From Cyanobium usitatum str. Tous (lineage in GTDB: Bacteria > Cyanobacteriota > Cyanobacteriia > PCC-6307 > Cyanobiaceae), in NCBI RefSeq assembly GCF_963920485.1, contig NZ_OY986431.1:1-64000 (forward strand): a DNA stretch of 64,000 nucleotides. The letters are read 5' to 3'. Made by a program: the position numbers and the translations under genes. Positions 35,933 through 43,940 of this stretch are shown in pieces. Within the stretch, counting starts at the first letter, position 1, and every line of letters starts with the position of its first letter. The notes below the pieces were generated by a model, which saw only the letters and a list, made by a program, of their open reading frames with translations, did no database searches and was not told the origin of the DNA.

Positions 35933-37399
35933 ATGAAACTCTTCCAGCAACTGCTGGTTGCTCCTGCAGCTCTTGGTCTGCTGGCCCCCGTGGCCGCTAC
36001 CGCAGCTGAGTTCAACCTGGATGGCGTCAACAAGTACGCCTCCGAGGAGCAAGTCACCAGCATTTCCCAGTTTTCCGACGTCAAGCCCACCGACTGGGCC
36101 TACCAAGCCCTCTCCAACCTGATCGAGCGCTACGGCTGCGTGGCTGGTTATCCCGATGGCACCTACAAGGGTGGCAAGGCGATGACCCGCTTTGAAGCTG
36201 CTGCCCTGCTCAACGCCTGTCTCGACCGCGTCACCGACTTGACCGACGAGCTCAAGAGGCTGATGGCCGAGTTCGAGAAGGAACTCGCCATCCTCAAGGG
36301 TCGTGTGGATGGCCTCGAGGCCAAAGTGGGCGAACTGGAAGCTAACCAGTTCTCCACAACCACCAAGCTGAAAGGTATCGCCACCATGGTGCTCGGCGGT
36401 GCATCCAACACCGGCTTCGGTGAAAACGTCACGATGAACTATGACGTTCGCCTGAACCTCGACACCAGCTTCACCGGTAAGGACCTGCTGCGTACCACCC
36501 TGCGCTCCGGTAACTTTGCCAACTCGGTGTTTGGTAATGGCAACACCGCCATGGAAGTGGCTTTCCAGGAAGATCAAACTGGTGCGCCTGGAGTTGATAC
36601 CGTCGGCATCAACCGCCTCTTCTATCAGTTCCCGATTGGTGAAAACCTGACCGCCACCTTCGGCGCCAAGGTCCGCCAGGATGACATGCTGGCCATGTGG
36701 CCCAGCGCCTACCCGTCTGATTCGGTCCTCGACCTGTTCACCTACGGCGGTGCCCGCGGCACCTACCTGCTCAACCTGGGCGCTGGTGTCGGTCTCTGGT
36801 ATGAGAAGGATGGATTCAGCATCAGTGCCAACTATGTCTCCGGCGAAGCAGCGTCTGAGAGCTCCTCAATTGGTGTTGGCGAAAACCTGACTGCCACCGT
36901 GCAGGCTGGCTATGCGGCCGAAAACTGGGGTGCTGCCCTTGCATACACCTACGCTGATTTCGGCACATTTGCTGGTTTCAACGGTGATACCTTCAACAGC
37001 ATCGGCCTCAGTGCCTACTGGAGCCCGATTACCGCGGCCTGGTTCCCTTCGATCAGTACTGGCTTCGGCTTCTCGGCCCAAGGCGATCCCTTCGCTAGTG
37101 CTGATTCCGACACTTGGAGCTGGATGGTTGGCCTCCAGTGGGCTGATGTAGGCATGAAGGGCAATGCTCTTGGCATGGCCCTCGGCAGTGCCGGTTCAGC
37201 TGGCAAGGGCGAATGTGCAGATACTATCTGTACTGGTGGCCTCTGGCTCGAGGATGGTGAAGACACTCTCGCCTACGAACTCTGGTACAAGTTCCAGGTC
37301 ACCGACAACATCAGTGTGACGCCTGCCTTCTTCTGGGTTGGCAACAACGGTGCTGACGACACCTACGGCGCCTTGGTTAAGACCACCTTCAAGTTCTGA
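35933..37399 (+). CDS. Major outer-membrane porin (SOM/OprB type) with SLH domain
   Basis: A 488-residue cyanobacterial porin. It has a signal peptide (about residues 1-24, MKLFQQLLVAPAALGLLAPV, cleavage near AAEF) and one SLH domain (FSDVKPTDWAYQALSNLIER through YPDGTYKGGKAMTRFEAAAL). A coiled coil (about 95-135, DELKRLMAEFEKELAILKGR) crosses the periplasm, and a C-terminal beta-barrel ends in aromatic strands with terminal Phe (LVKTTFKF). Such Som proteins pass small solutes and ions and tie the outer membrane to peptidoglycan. The 5' UTR has a Yfr1-type site and the 3' UTR a complementary hairpin loop. Codon usage suggests high expression. Confidence 0.94.
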   Translation: MKLFQQLLVAPAALGLLAPVAATAAEFNLDGVNKYASEEQVTSISQFSDVKPTDWAYQALSNLIERYGCVAGYPDGTYKGGKAMTRFEAAALLNACLDRVTDLTDELKRLMAEFEKELAILKGRVDGLEAKVGELEANQFSTTTKLKGIATMVLGGASNTGFGENVTMNYDVRLNLDTSFTGKDLLRTTLRSGNFANSVFGNGNTAMEVAFQEDQTGAPGVDTVGINRLFYQFPIGENLTATFGAKVRQDDMLAMWPSAYPSDSVLDLFTYGGARGTYLLNLGAGVGLWYEKDGFSISANYVSGEAASESSSIGVGENLTATVQAGYAAENWGAALAYTYADFGTFAGFNGDTFNSIGLSAYWSPITAAWFPSISTGFGFSAQGDPFASADSDTWSWMVGLQWADVGMKGNALGMALGSAGSAGKGECADTICTGGLWLEDGEDTLAYELWYKFQVTDNISVTPAFFWVGNNGADDTYGALVKTTFKF

Positions 37400-37414
37400 T
37401 CCTTAGAACAAAAC

Positions 37415-37444
37415 AGGGCCGGTTCCTCACACATTTCCGGTCCT
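37415..37444 (+). other. 3'-UTR hairpin of the porin presenting TTCCTCACAC in its loop
   Basis: AGGGCCGG (37415-37422) pairs with CCGGTCCT (37437-37444), 8 bp with one G-T, leaving a 14-base loop 37423-37436. Loop bases 37423-37432 (TTCCTCACAC) are the exact reverse complement of the porin's own ribosome-binding region at 35918-35927 and contain the Yfr1 core motif. A CU-rich single strand and the intrinsic terminator follow, so a released 3' fragment would resemble a Yfr1-type sRNA. Confidence 0.7.
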
Positions 37445-37476
37445 TTCTCCTCCACTTCTCAACACACCCCTCGATC

Positions 37477-37502
37477 AACCCCGGCTCACGCCGGGGTTTT
37501 TT
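37477..37502 (+). terminator. Intrinsic terminator of the porin gene
   Basis: CCCCGGC (37479-37485) pairs with GCCGGGG (37490-37496) around a TCAC loop, flanked by AA/TT, then six T. It lies about 80 bp after the porin stop, leaving a 3' UTR that contains the hairpin at 37415-37444. Confidence 0.95.
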
Positions 37503-37590
37503 GTTGGGCAGCAACAAGCGATATTGGCTGGCAGCGCGGCCTGAGTTCCTAAAATCATCAGCAAATTCCTTTGCCTGCGGAGGCTGAGCC

Positions 37591-38277
37591 CTGGCTGCTG
37601 CTGAACCCACTGCCGATCCCTATCGCGTGCTGGGTGTTTCACCCACTGCCAGCGGCGCTGAAATCAAGGCCGCTTACCGGGCTCTGGTGAAGCAGCACCA
37701 CCCGGATGCCGGCGGTGATGACCGCACAATCCTGGCTCTAAACGCTGCCTGGGAGGTATTGCGTGACGCCGATCGCCGCCGCCGCCACGACCTCACAGCG
37801 CCCAGCTCTTTAGATCCTGCTGGCGCCAGCTTTTCCGTGAAGCGGGCAAGGGCCCAGTCGACGCGCAGCGCCGCCACTGATGCCGTTTTGCAGCAGTGGT
37901 TGCAGCAGGTGTATGGGCCGATTGATCGGCTGTTAGCTCAGGTGATCAACCCATTTCCAGCCCAGCTCAAGGCCCTTTCCGCCGACCCCTACGACGACAC
38001 CTTGATGGAGTCATTCTGCGCCTTTCTTGAGCAGGGCCAGGCCCGCCTAGACAAGGTCGAATTGATCTACCGCTCCCAGATATGTCCACCAGGAGGACAA
38101 GCATTTGCCCTCGATCTTTATCACTGCCTCAGCTTGGTGAAAGATGCTTTAACTGAGCTGGAGCGCTACACCATGGGCTACGTGGATTCATATCTGCATG
38201 ACGGTAGGGAGCTGCTAAAGCAAGCTCGCCTGCGCCGTCAGGACTTGCAGTCCCAGCGGCGGGAGTTAGGGATTTGA
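37591..38277 (+). CDS. J-domain protein with probable CTG start
   Basis: A protein of about 228 residues with an N-terminal J domain: DPYRVLGVSPTASGAEIKAA, HPD in VKQHHPDAGGDD, and LNAAWEVLRDADRRRRHD. The C-terminal half is helical and cyanobacteria-specific; it probably works as a DnaK co-chaperone. The first canonical start (GTG 37627) would delete the conserved DPYR. The only start upstream before a stop at 37585 is CTG at 37591 (giving MAAAEPTADPYR), with GGAGG at 37579-37583 exactly 7 bases before it. I therefore annotate CTG. It is convergent with ndhO. Confidence 0.82.
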   Translation: MAAAEPTADPYRVLGVSPTASGAEIKAAYRALVKQHHPDAGGDDRTILALNAAWEVLRDADRRRRHDLTAPSSLDPAGASFSVKRARAQSTRSAATDAVLQQWLQQVYGPIDRLLAQVINPFPAQLKALSADPYDDTLMESFCAFLEQGQARLDKVELIYRSQICPPGGQAFALDLYHCLSLVKDALTELERYTMGYVDSYLHDGRELLKQARLRRQDLQSQRRELGI

Positions 38278-38301
38278 GCCAAAAGATTGCCCCCGTTGGC
38301 T

Positions 38302-38547
38302 TTAATTACTAAAGGCTTCCAGCTGATCCAGCCGCAACCACACATCAGGCACCGGGCGTCGCCAGCGCAGCTGGGCATAGTCGCCCTTGATAGCAAGAAT
38401 TTCGCCAGGACCTTCAATCAAGTAGCCCGGCAGTGCATCGCTCGCGTTGGCTTCCAGGCTGCCGCTGTAAGCAGCTTTATTTACCCGCACCAGGCTGCCC
38501 TTCTTTAAGGGCGTCTGGGCTGCAGGTGCTGGGGCGGCGTCAGCCAT
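38302..38547 (-). CDS. ndhO: NAD(P)H-quinone oxidoreductase subunit O
   Basis: This 81-residue peripheral NDH-1 subunit of oxygenic phototrophs is recognised by LKKGSLVRVNKAAYSGSLEA, GPGEILAIKGDYAQLRWRRP and PDVWLRLDQLEAF. The N-terminal 13 residues are Ala/Pro-rich. NdhO has been implicated in limiting NDH-1 assembly and activity and in ferredoxin-side interactions. The ATG is at 38547. It is divergent from the TIGR01777 gene. Confidence 0.93.
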   Translation of the reverse strand: MADAAPAPAAQTPLKKGSLVRVNKAAYSGSLEANASDALPGYLIEGPGEILAIKGDYAQLRWRRPVPDVWLRLDQLEAFSN

Positions 38548-38638
38548 GGTGAATTTGTCTGTTGACTCAGGCTAAGGCGCTCCGGGCAGCCCCTCCCAAT
38601 TGCAACCGCCTAGCCTCCATCAAGCTGTTAAGTCTCAA

Positions 38639-39574
38639 ATGCGGCTGCTGCTGCTGGGTTGTTCAGGGTTTGTTGGCCGCGAGCTGGTGCCTTTTCTGCT
38701 CGAGCTAGGCCATGAGCTGACCCTCGTGAGTCGTCAGTCCCAGCCCTTTCCGGCTCTGGTTGGTAAGAGGCTGGCCTGCATACGCCTAGATCCGGCCGAT
38801 GCGGCCAGTTGGGCCGATAACGGCCTTGATAGGGCCCTCTCTGAGGCGGAGGGTGTCGTGAACCTCGCCGGTGAGCCGATCGCTGAGCGTCGTTGGACCC
38901 CTGGCCACTGTCAGCTGTTGCTGCAAAGCCGCGTTCGCACCACTGAGCTGCTGGTGGCTGCCTTGGCGCGGCTGGAGCAGCCCCCCGCCGTGCTGGTTAA
39001 TGGTTCAGCCGTGGGCTTCTACGGCTCCAGTACGCAGGCGCGCTTCAGCGAGTCCAGCCCCGCCGGGGGCGATTTTCTGGCCGAGATCTGTCAGCGCTGG
39101 GAAGCGGCCGCTGATCAGGCTCCAGCTGCTTGCCGGCTGGTGAAGCTGCGCATCGGCATTGTGCTGGGCCCCGATGGTGGCGCCCTCGGCAAGATGTTGC
39201 CCATCTTCCGTTTGGGTTTCGGTGGGCCGGTGGGCTCGGGCCGCCAGTGGATGAGCTGGATTCATCGCCACGATCTCTGCCGCCTGATCGCCACGGCCCT
39301 TGAAGATGGCGCCTACAGCGGTGTCTACAACGCCGTTAGCCCGGAAGCCACCACCATGGGCCTGTTCGCCAGTGCCTTAGGCAAGGCCCTGGGGCGTCCC
39401 AGCCTGCTGCCCGTGCCGGGGCCGATCCTGCAGCTGTTGCTTGGCGATGGGGCCCAGGTGGTGCTGGAGGGCCAGCAGGTGCTGCCCGAGCGCTTGCTGG
39501 CCCAGGGGTTCACTTTCCAGTATCCCCAGCTCAGCGCTGCCCTCGCCGCTGCCACCAGCCCAGCGCCCCACTGA
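38639..39574 (+). CDS. TIGR01777 family epimerase-like protein
   Basis: A 311-residue short-chain dehydrogenase-like protein. The NAD(P)-binding motif LLLLGCSGFVGRELVPFLLE is at the N-terminus; later LAGEPIAERRWTP, NGSAVGFYGSS and MSWIHRHDLCRLI are typical of the TIGR01777/YfcH/SulA-homologue group. The Arabidopsis and Synechocystis relatives are linked to cell division or plastid development, but the substrate is unknown. The ATG at 38639 (MRLLLLG) is chosen over an upstream in-frame start. Its 3' end overlaps a convergent gene by 44 bp. Confidence 0.85.
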   Translation: MRLLLLGCSGFVGRELVPFLLELGHELTLVSRQSQPFPALVGKRLACIRLDPADAASWADNGLDRALSEAEGVVNLAGEPIAERRWTPGHCQLLLQSRVRTTELLVAALARLEQPPAVLVNGSAVGFYGSSTQARFSESSPAGGDFLAEICQRWEAAADQAPAACRLVKLRIGIVLGPDGGALGKMLPIFRLGFGGPVGSGRQWMSWIHRHDLCRLIATALEDGAYSGVYNAVSPEATTMGLFASALGKALGRPSLLPVPGPILQLLLGDGAQVVLEGQQVLPERLLAQGFTFQYPQLSAALAAATSPAPH

Positions 39575-39797
39575 GCAGGGCCGCTCCCATCAGCAAGCCA
39601 ATTGCCGGGGTGAACAGCGGCTCCCACAGCCGCTGAAACAACTCCAGGGGGGCTTCGATGTGCTGGCTGTGCAGGGTTACGGCCACGGCAAACCAAATTG
39701 CCCCGGCAATCACCACAAACACATCCACCACCAGCAGGGTGTCCATTGATCCCTTGAGTTGCTGCAGCAAGCTTGGGGAGGGGTTAGGTGCGGTCAT
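39531..39797 (-). CDS. Small conserved membrane protein
   Basis: An 88-residue protein with two transmembrane helices (TLLVVDVFVVIAGAIWFAVA, about residues 20-39; LFTPAIGLLMGAALLSGALG, about 61-80) and a short amphipathic N-terminus. It is a hypothetical protein of picocyanobacterial type. It follows the LpxB-related gene with a 4-bp overlap (ATGA) and overlaps the convergent TIGR01777 gene at the 3' end. Function is unknown. Confidence 0.75.
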   Translation of the reverse strand: MTAPNPSPSLLQQLKGSMDTLLVVDVFVVIAGAIWFAVAVTLHSQHIEAPLELFQRLWEPLFTPAIGLLMGAALLSGALGWWQRRGQR

Positions 39798-41017
39798 GGC
39801 AGCTCAGGGGCCGGATTAGGGCGCAGCATTGCCATGATCGCCGCTGCCACCGCCTCGCTGCCGCCAGGCGCGCCGATTCGCTCCAGGCCAATGGCCGCCA
39901 GGGACTGGCGTAGGGCTGCTCCTTGCTTGGGATCGCCTTGCTGCTCCAGCAGTTCCTGGGCCAGCTGGGCGGTGGCGGCCAGGGTTGCTGCACTGCCGCT
40001 GCTGCCGGGGGCGCAGCGCACGCCAGGGCCAAGCAAGCGGCGCTGGGCTTCAGCAAAGCCGGCCGTGAATTGGGGGCCTCCTCCCACCAGCTGCAGCACT
40101 GGCTTGCCTAGCCCCACGGCCTGTTCGGCGGCGGTGCCAGCCATGCACAGCACCAGCTGGGAGGAGGCCAAGATTTCCCCAAACTGGCCCCAGCCAAGTT
40201 CAACTACCAGGGGGCCGCGAATCAGCCGGTCGCTTGGCTCGAGCCGCCAGCCCAGGGGGCCGGCCAGCTTGGCAACGCAGCTGCTGTCGAGCTCGGCCAC
40301 CAGGGCGGCGCGTAGCCGCAGGGGCTGGCTGCGCGCCCATTCCTCGGGCAGCAGGGCGAGCACACGCAGCATCAAAGCCAAATTGCGCGCCGCTTCCGGC
40401 AGGCGGCTGCCTGGCACCAGCGCCAGCGCCAATTGCAACGCCGGCAGTGGCAGTGACTCGCTTGTGCCGGCGCTCACCACGTCGAGGAAGGGATTGCCAA
40501 GGAAGACCACGGCACGGTTCAGTTGCTGGCTGAGGTCGTTGGCGGTGAGGCAATCGCGGCTCCAGATGGCTTTGATGCTTGCTCGGTTCAGCAGCCAGCC
40601 GCAGGGCCAGGGCAGCCGCAGGCGGCCTTCGTAGTGGCTCGAGTAAGCCACCAGATAAACGGCGCTGGGTAGGCCCGAGAGCCAGCTCCCCAGCACCGCC
40701 AGCACATCGCCCACGGCCACTACCAGGCCGTAGTGGCGGCGGCGGCGGCGCAGGAGCAGGAGCCGGCCGAGCACATGGCCCATCTGGCCTTCCAGCAGCT
40801 CGCTGAGCCGTCCGCCCAGGCTGGTGTAGCCGAGGCCGCCCGTGCTGCAGCTGCGGGTGCGGCCCAGCACCGGCACGCCCCGCTGGCGATAGGGGCTGCC
40901 GTGACCCACCAAGGGCAGGGCCTCAACCGGGATTCCCCGCTGCATCAGCTCGGCAGCTACCAGGGCACCACTGAGGTCTTCCCCGTGGCCGTTGCTGAGT
41001 AGCAGAACCGGTTTCAA
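39794..41017 (-). CDS. Lipid-A-disaccharide synthase-related protein (TIGR03492-like)
   Basis: A 407-residue GT-B-fold protein distantly related to LpxB and conserved in cyanobacteria. Segments include LLLSNGHGEDLSGALVAAEL at the start, AVGDVLAVLGSWLSG, AYSSHYEGRL, FLGNPFLDVV, LALVPGSRLPEA and CMAGTAAEQAVGLGKPVLQL near the C-terminal donor site. It is probably a glycosyltransferase acting on an envelope or thylakoid lipid; true LpxB is a separate protein. It sits between a TPR protein and the small membrane protein, each joined by ATGA overlaps. Confidence 0.85.
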   Translation of the reverse strand: MKPVLLLSNGHGEDLSGALVAAELMQRGIPVEALPLVGHGSPYRQRGVPVLGRTRSCSTGGLGYTSLGGRLSELLEGQMGHVLGRLLLLRRRRRHYGLVVAVGDVLAVLGSWLSGLPSAVYLVAYSSHYEGRLRLPWPCGWLLNRASIKAIWSRDCLTANDLSQQLNRAVVFLGNPFLDVVSAGTSESLPLPALQLALALVPGSRLPEAARNLALMLRVLALLPEEWARSQPLRLRAALVAELDSSCVAKLAGPLGWRLEPSDRLIRGPLVVELGWGQFGEILASSQLVLCMAGTAAEQAVGLGKPVLQLVGGGPQFTAGFAEAQRRLLGPGVRCAPGSSGSAATLAATAQLAQELLEQQGDPKQGAALRQSLAAIGLERIGAPGGSEAVAAAIMAMLRPNPAPELP

Positions 41018-41436
41018 CCCGCCAGCCAGGCCTTCAGCTTCTCCATGGCCTTCCAGCCTGGTTTGCGCACCAGCCCATCGGCGATCGACTCCTGCAGTTC
41101 GCCAGTCATCTCAGGCGCCATTGCCATTACCCGCTGCACAATTTCGATGTGTTCGCGCACCCCTTTGGCGCCCGTTTCCAGCATGGCCAGGCTCAGGTTG
41201 ATGCGGGCCTGGGGGTCTTGGGGGTTAAGGCGCACGGCGGTTTTGGCGGAGCGCAGGGCAGCCTGGGGCTGCTCATCGAGCAGCTGCAGCCAGGCCAGGC
41301 AGGTCCACCCCGCCGACTGGTTGGGGGACTGCTCGGTGATGGCGATGAAGCTATCGATCAATTCAGCGGGTGCCACTCCCTCCTGGTAGCGCTGCATGGC
41401 CTGCTCGAACAGGGACGGTACGTCTGCTGAGGTCAT
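41014..41436 (-). CDS. TPR-like hypothetical protein
   Basis: A 140-residue helical protein with two to three degenerate tetratricopeptide units: AGWTCLAWLQLLDEQPQAAL, SAKTAVRLNPQDPQARINLS, then ETGAKGVREHIEIVQRVMAM. A scaffold or adaptor role is likely. It is upstream of the LpxB-related gene and overlaps it by 4 bp (ATGA), so the two are probably translated together and may act together. The IscA-type gene lies 49 bp upstream. Confidence 0.8.
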   Translation of the reverse strand: MTSADVPSLFEQAMQRYQEGVAPAELIDSFIAITEQSPNQSAGWTCLAWLQLLDEQPQAALRSAKTAVRLNPQDPQARINLSLAMLETGAKGVREHIEIVQRVMAMAPEMTGELQESIADGLVRKPGWKAMEKLKAWLAG

Positions 41437-41485
41437 AGGGAGGCGGCTTGCCTGGTCATCTGCTCAGATTGCCACCCGATGGGCA

Positions 41486-41896
41486 TTACACCGCAAACGA
41501 GCTGCCGCAGCCGCAGGTCTGGCTGGCATTGGGGTTGGTGAAGTTGAAGCCGCCGCCGATCAGGGCTGAGGAAAAATCCAGCTGCATTCCGTAGATGTAG
41601 AGCAGGCTCTTGGGATCGCACACCACCGCGAAACTGGGAGCATCGGCGGGTTCGTAGGTGTAATGCTCGTCATCACCCAGGATCGCGCTGGCATCGATGA
41701 AATCCATCGTGTAGCTCATGCCGCTGCAGCCCCCGGAGCGCACGCCCACCCTCAACACCTTGGCCTCACCCTGCTGATTCATCAGCGCCCCCAGCTGCTT
41801 CATGGCCGGTTCGGTGATCAGGATCCCCTTGCCGTCTTTGGCGGTGAAGGTGGGTTGGGCCTGGGCTGCAACAGCTGTGACAGTTTCGGTACTCAT
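41486..41896 (-). CDS. A-type iron-sulfur cluster carrier (IscA/SufA family)
   Basis: A 136-residue protein with the HesB/IscA fold and the three cluster cysteines: Cys in [16 protein letters not shown], and CGC in [14 protein letters not shown] at the C-terminus. A ~25-residue N-terminal extension precedes [14 protein letters not shown]. It delivers or receives Fe-S clusters during SUF assembly. It is divergent from crtQ, a frequent neighbour in picocyanobacteria as I recall. Confidence 0.92.
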   Translation of the reverse strand: MSTETVTAVAAQAQPTFTAKDGKGILITEPAMKQLGALMNQQGEAKVLRVGVRSGGCSGMSYTMDFIDASAILGDDEHYTYEPADAPSFAVVCDPKSLLYIYGMQLDFSSALIGGGFNFTNPNASQTCGCGSSFAV

Positions 41897-41979
41897 CGAG
41901 ATCTACGCCAGTTGCAACCACTGTATGGAGGCTCCCCGTTCGCTGCCTGGTGGAGTGTCTCCATAGAGTCAGGACACTA

Positions 41980-43488
41980 ATGAGGGTTGCAAGGGTGCAG
42001 GTCGCCATCGTGGGAGCGGGACTGGCCGGTTTATCTGCGGCGGTGGATCTGGTGGATGCCGGCCACCAGGTGGATCTCTACGAGGCCCGGCCGTTTCTGG
42101 GCGGCAAGGTGGGCAGCTGGGTGGATGAGGGCGGCAACCACATTGAGATGGGGCTGCATGTGTTCTTTTTCAACTACGCCAACCTCTTCGCCCTGATGCG
42201 CAAGGTGGGGGCGATCGACAACCTGCTGCCTAAGGACCACACCCACCTGTTTGTGAACACGGGCGGAGACCTGCGGGAGCTGGATTTCCGCTTCGCCCTA
42301 GGCGCTCCCTTCAACGGCTTGAAGGCCTTCTTCACCACTCCCCAGCTCGACTGGATCGACAAGCTGCGCAATGCCCTAGCCCTGGGCACCAGCCCGATCG
42401 TGCGCGGCTTGGTGGACTACGAGGGGGCCATGAAGACGATCCGAGCCTTAGATCGGATCAGCTTCCAGGAGTGGTTTGTGGGCCATGGCGGCAGTGAGCA
42501 GAGCATTAAGCGGATGTGGAATCCGATCGCCTATGCCCTGGGCTTCATTGATTGCGAGGCGATCTCGGCCCGCTGCATGCTCACGATCTTCATGATGTTT
42601 GCCTCCAAAACCGAGGCCTCCAAGCTCAACCTGCTCAAAGGCTCGCCCCACCGCTGGCTCACGGGCCCGATCCTCGACTACATCCAGCAGCGCGGCGGCC
42701 GGCTGCATCTGCGCCACCGGGTCACGGAGGTGCATTTCGAGGAGGGGGCAGCTGGCGTCGATGGCCAGCCCGCTACCCGGGTGAGCAGCCTCACTCTCGG
42801 CACCCCTGAGGGGGATGTATCTGTAGTTGCAGACACCTATCTGGCCGCCTGCGATGTGCCTGGTATTCAGCGAATGCTGCCGAAAGCCTGGCGCCGCTGG
42901 CCCTTATTCGACAACATTTACAAGCTCGATGCGGTGCCGGTGGCCACCGTGCAGCTCCGTTATGACGGCTGGGTGACCGAGCTCGGTGATGACGCCGCCG
43001 CCACCGCCGCCCGCGCCGATCTCAGTAGCCCCGCTGGTCTCGACAACCTGCTTTACACCGCCGACGCTGACTTCAGCTGCTTCGCCGATCTGGCCCTGGC
43101 CAGTCCCGAGGATTACCGCAAACAGGGGCAGGGTTCCTTGCTCCAGTGCGTGCTCACCCCAGGTGATCCCTGGATTCCCAAGAAAACTGAAGAGATCGTG
43201 GCCCACACCGACGCCCAGGTGCGAAGCCTGTTCCCTTCGGCCGCGGGCCTGAAGCTGGTTTGGAGCAACGTGGTGAAGCTGGCCCAGTCCCTTTACCGCG
43301 AGGCTCCCGGCATGGAGCCTTACCGGCCAGAGCAAGCCACGCCAGTAGCCAATTTTTATCTGGCCGGTAGTTACACCAAGCAGGATTACATCGATTCGAT
43401 GGAAGGCGCCACCATGAGTGGGCGCTTAGCCGCAGCGGCGATCCTGGCAAGCCAGGCTGCGCTGGCCACCAACACCTCTGTTTCGTAG
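41980..43488 (+). CDS. crtQ: Zeta-carotene desaturase
   Basis: A 502-residue plant-type desaturase that converts zeta-carotene to lycopene isomers. FAD motif [20 protein letters not shown], then [20 protein letters not shown] and [15 protein letters not shown]; the C-terminal site is [20 protein letters not shown]. It is paralogous to crtP at 13129. The ATG at 41980 ([14 protein letters not shown]) is chosen; an upstream in-frame start adds ten unrelated residues. An SRPBCC gene follows 8 bp later. Confidence 0.95.
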   Translation: MRVARVQVAIVGAGLAGLSAAVDLVDAGHQVDLYEARPFLGGKVGSWVDEGGNHIEMGLHVFFFNYANLFALMRKVGAIDNLLPKDHTHLFVNTGGDLRELDFRFALGAPFNGLKAFFTTPQLDWIDKLRNALALGTSPIVRGLVDYEGAMKTIRALDRISFQEWFVGHGGSEQSIKRMWNPIAYALGFIDCEAISARCMLTIFMMFASKTEASKLNLLKGSPHRWLTGPILDYIQQRGGRLHLRHRVTEVHFEEGAAGVDGQPATRVSSLTLGTPEGDVSVVADTYLAACDVPGIQRMLPKAWRRWPLFDNIYKLDAVPVATVQLRYDGWVTELGDDAAATAARADLSSPAGLDNLLYTADADFSCFADLALASPEDYRKQGQGSLLQCVLTPGDPWIPKKTEEIVAHTDAQVRSLFPSAAGLKLVWSNVVKLAQSLYREAPGMEPYRPEQATPVANFYLAGSYTKQDYIDSMEGATMSGRLAAAAILASQAALATNTSVS

Positions 43489-43496
43489 GAGATTCC

Positions 43497-43940
43497 ATGG
43501 GCCGTTGGCTTGAGCACAGCGTCACCACAGAGATCCGGGCCTCGGTGGATCAGGTGTGGGAGGTATGGAGTGATTTGGAGGCGATGCCCCAGTGGATGCG
43601 CTGGATTGAGTCGGTTGTAACCGAGCCGGGCGACCCCGATCTCACCGATTGGACCCTGGCGGCGCAGGGCTTCCGCTTCCATTGGAAAGCCCGCATCAGC
43701 CAGCGGGTGGAGGCCCAGCAACTGCACTGGGAGTCGGTGGGAGGCCTGCCCACTAAGGGTGCGGTGCGCTTCTATTCCCAGGGGCCCGAGCTCACGGCGG
43801 TCAAGCTGAGTGTCAGCTATGAATTGCCTGGGGTCTTGGCACCGTTGATGGAACCAAGCATCCTGGGTGGAATTGTGACCAAGGAGCTTCAAGCCAACCT
43901 TGACCGATTCCGTGATCTCGTTGAAACCCGCAACCCTTAA
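43497..43940 (+). CDS. SRPBCC (polyketide cyclase/dehydrase-like) protein
   Basis: A 147-residue START/SRPBCC-fold protein: HSVTTEIRASVDQVWEVWSD, then LEAMPQWMRWIESV, with the later helix KELQANLDRFRDLVE. Such domains bind hydrophobic ligands. Position 8 bp after crtQ in the same operon suggests binding of carotenoid or another lipid, which is inference from context. GGAGA lies just upstream of the ATG. Its 3' end overlaps the next gene by 29 bp. Confidence 0.85.
   Translation: MGRWLEHSVTTEIRASVDQVWEVWSDLEAMPQWMRWIESVVTEPGDPDLTDWTLAAQGFRFHWKARISQRVEAQQLHWESVGGLPTKGAVRFYSQGPELTAVKLSVSYELPGVLAPLMEPSILGGIVTKELQANLDRFRDLVETRNP

Noticed and set aside
37415-37502. The porin 3' UTR as the yfr1 gene itself
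   Set aside because: It has the core TCCTCACAC, but in Yfr1 the motif is unpaired between two stems and includes ACTCCTCACAC; here it is in a hairpin loop and preceded by TT, so it is a mimic at most.
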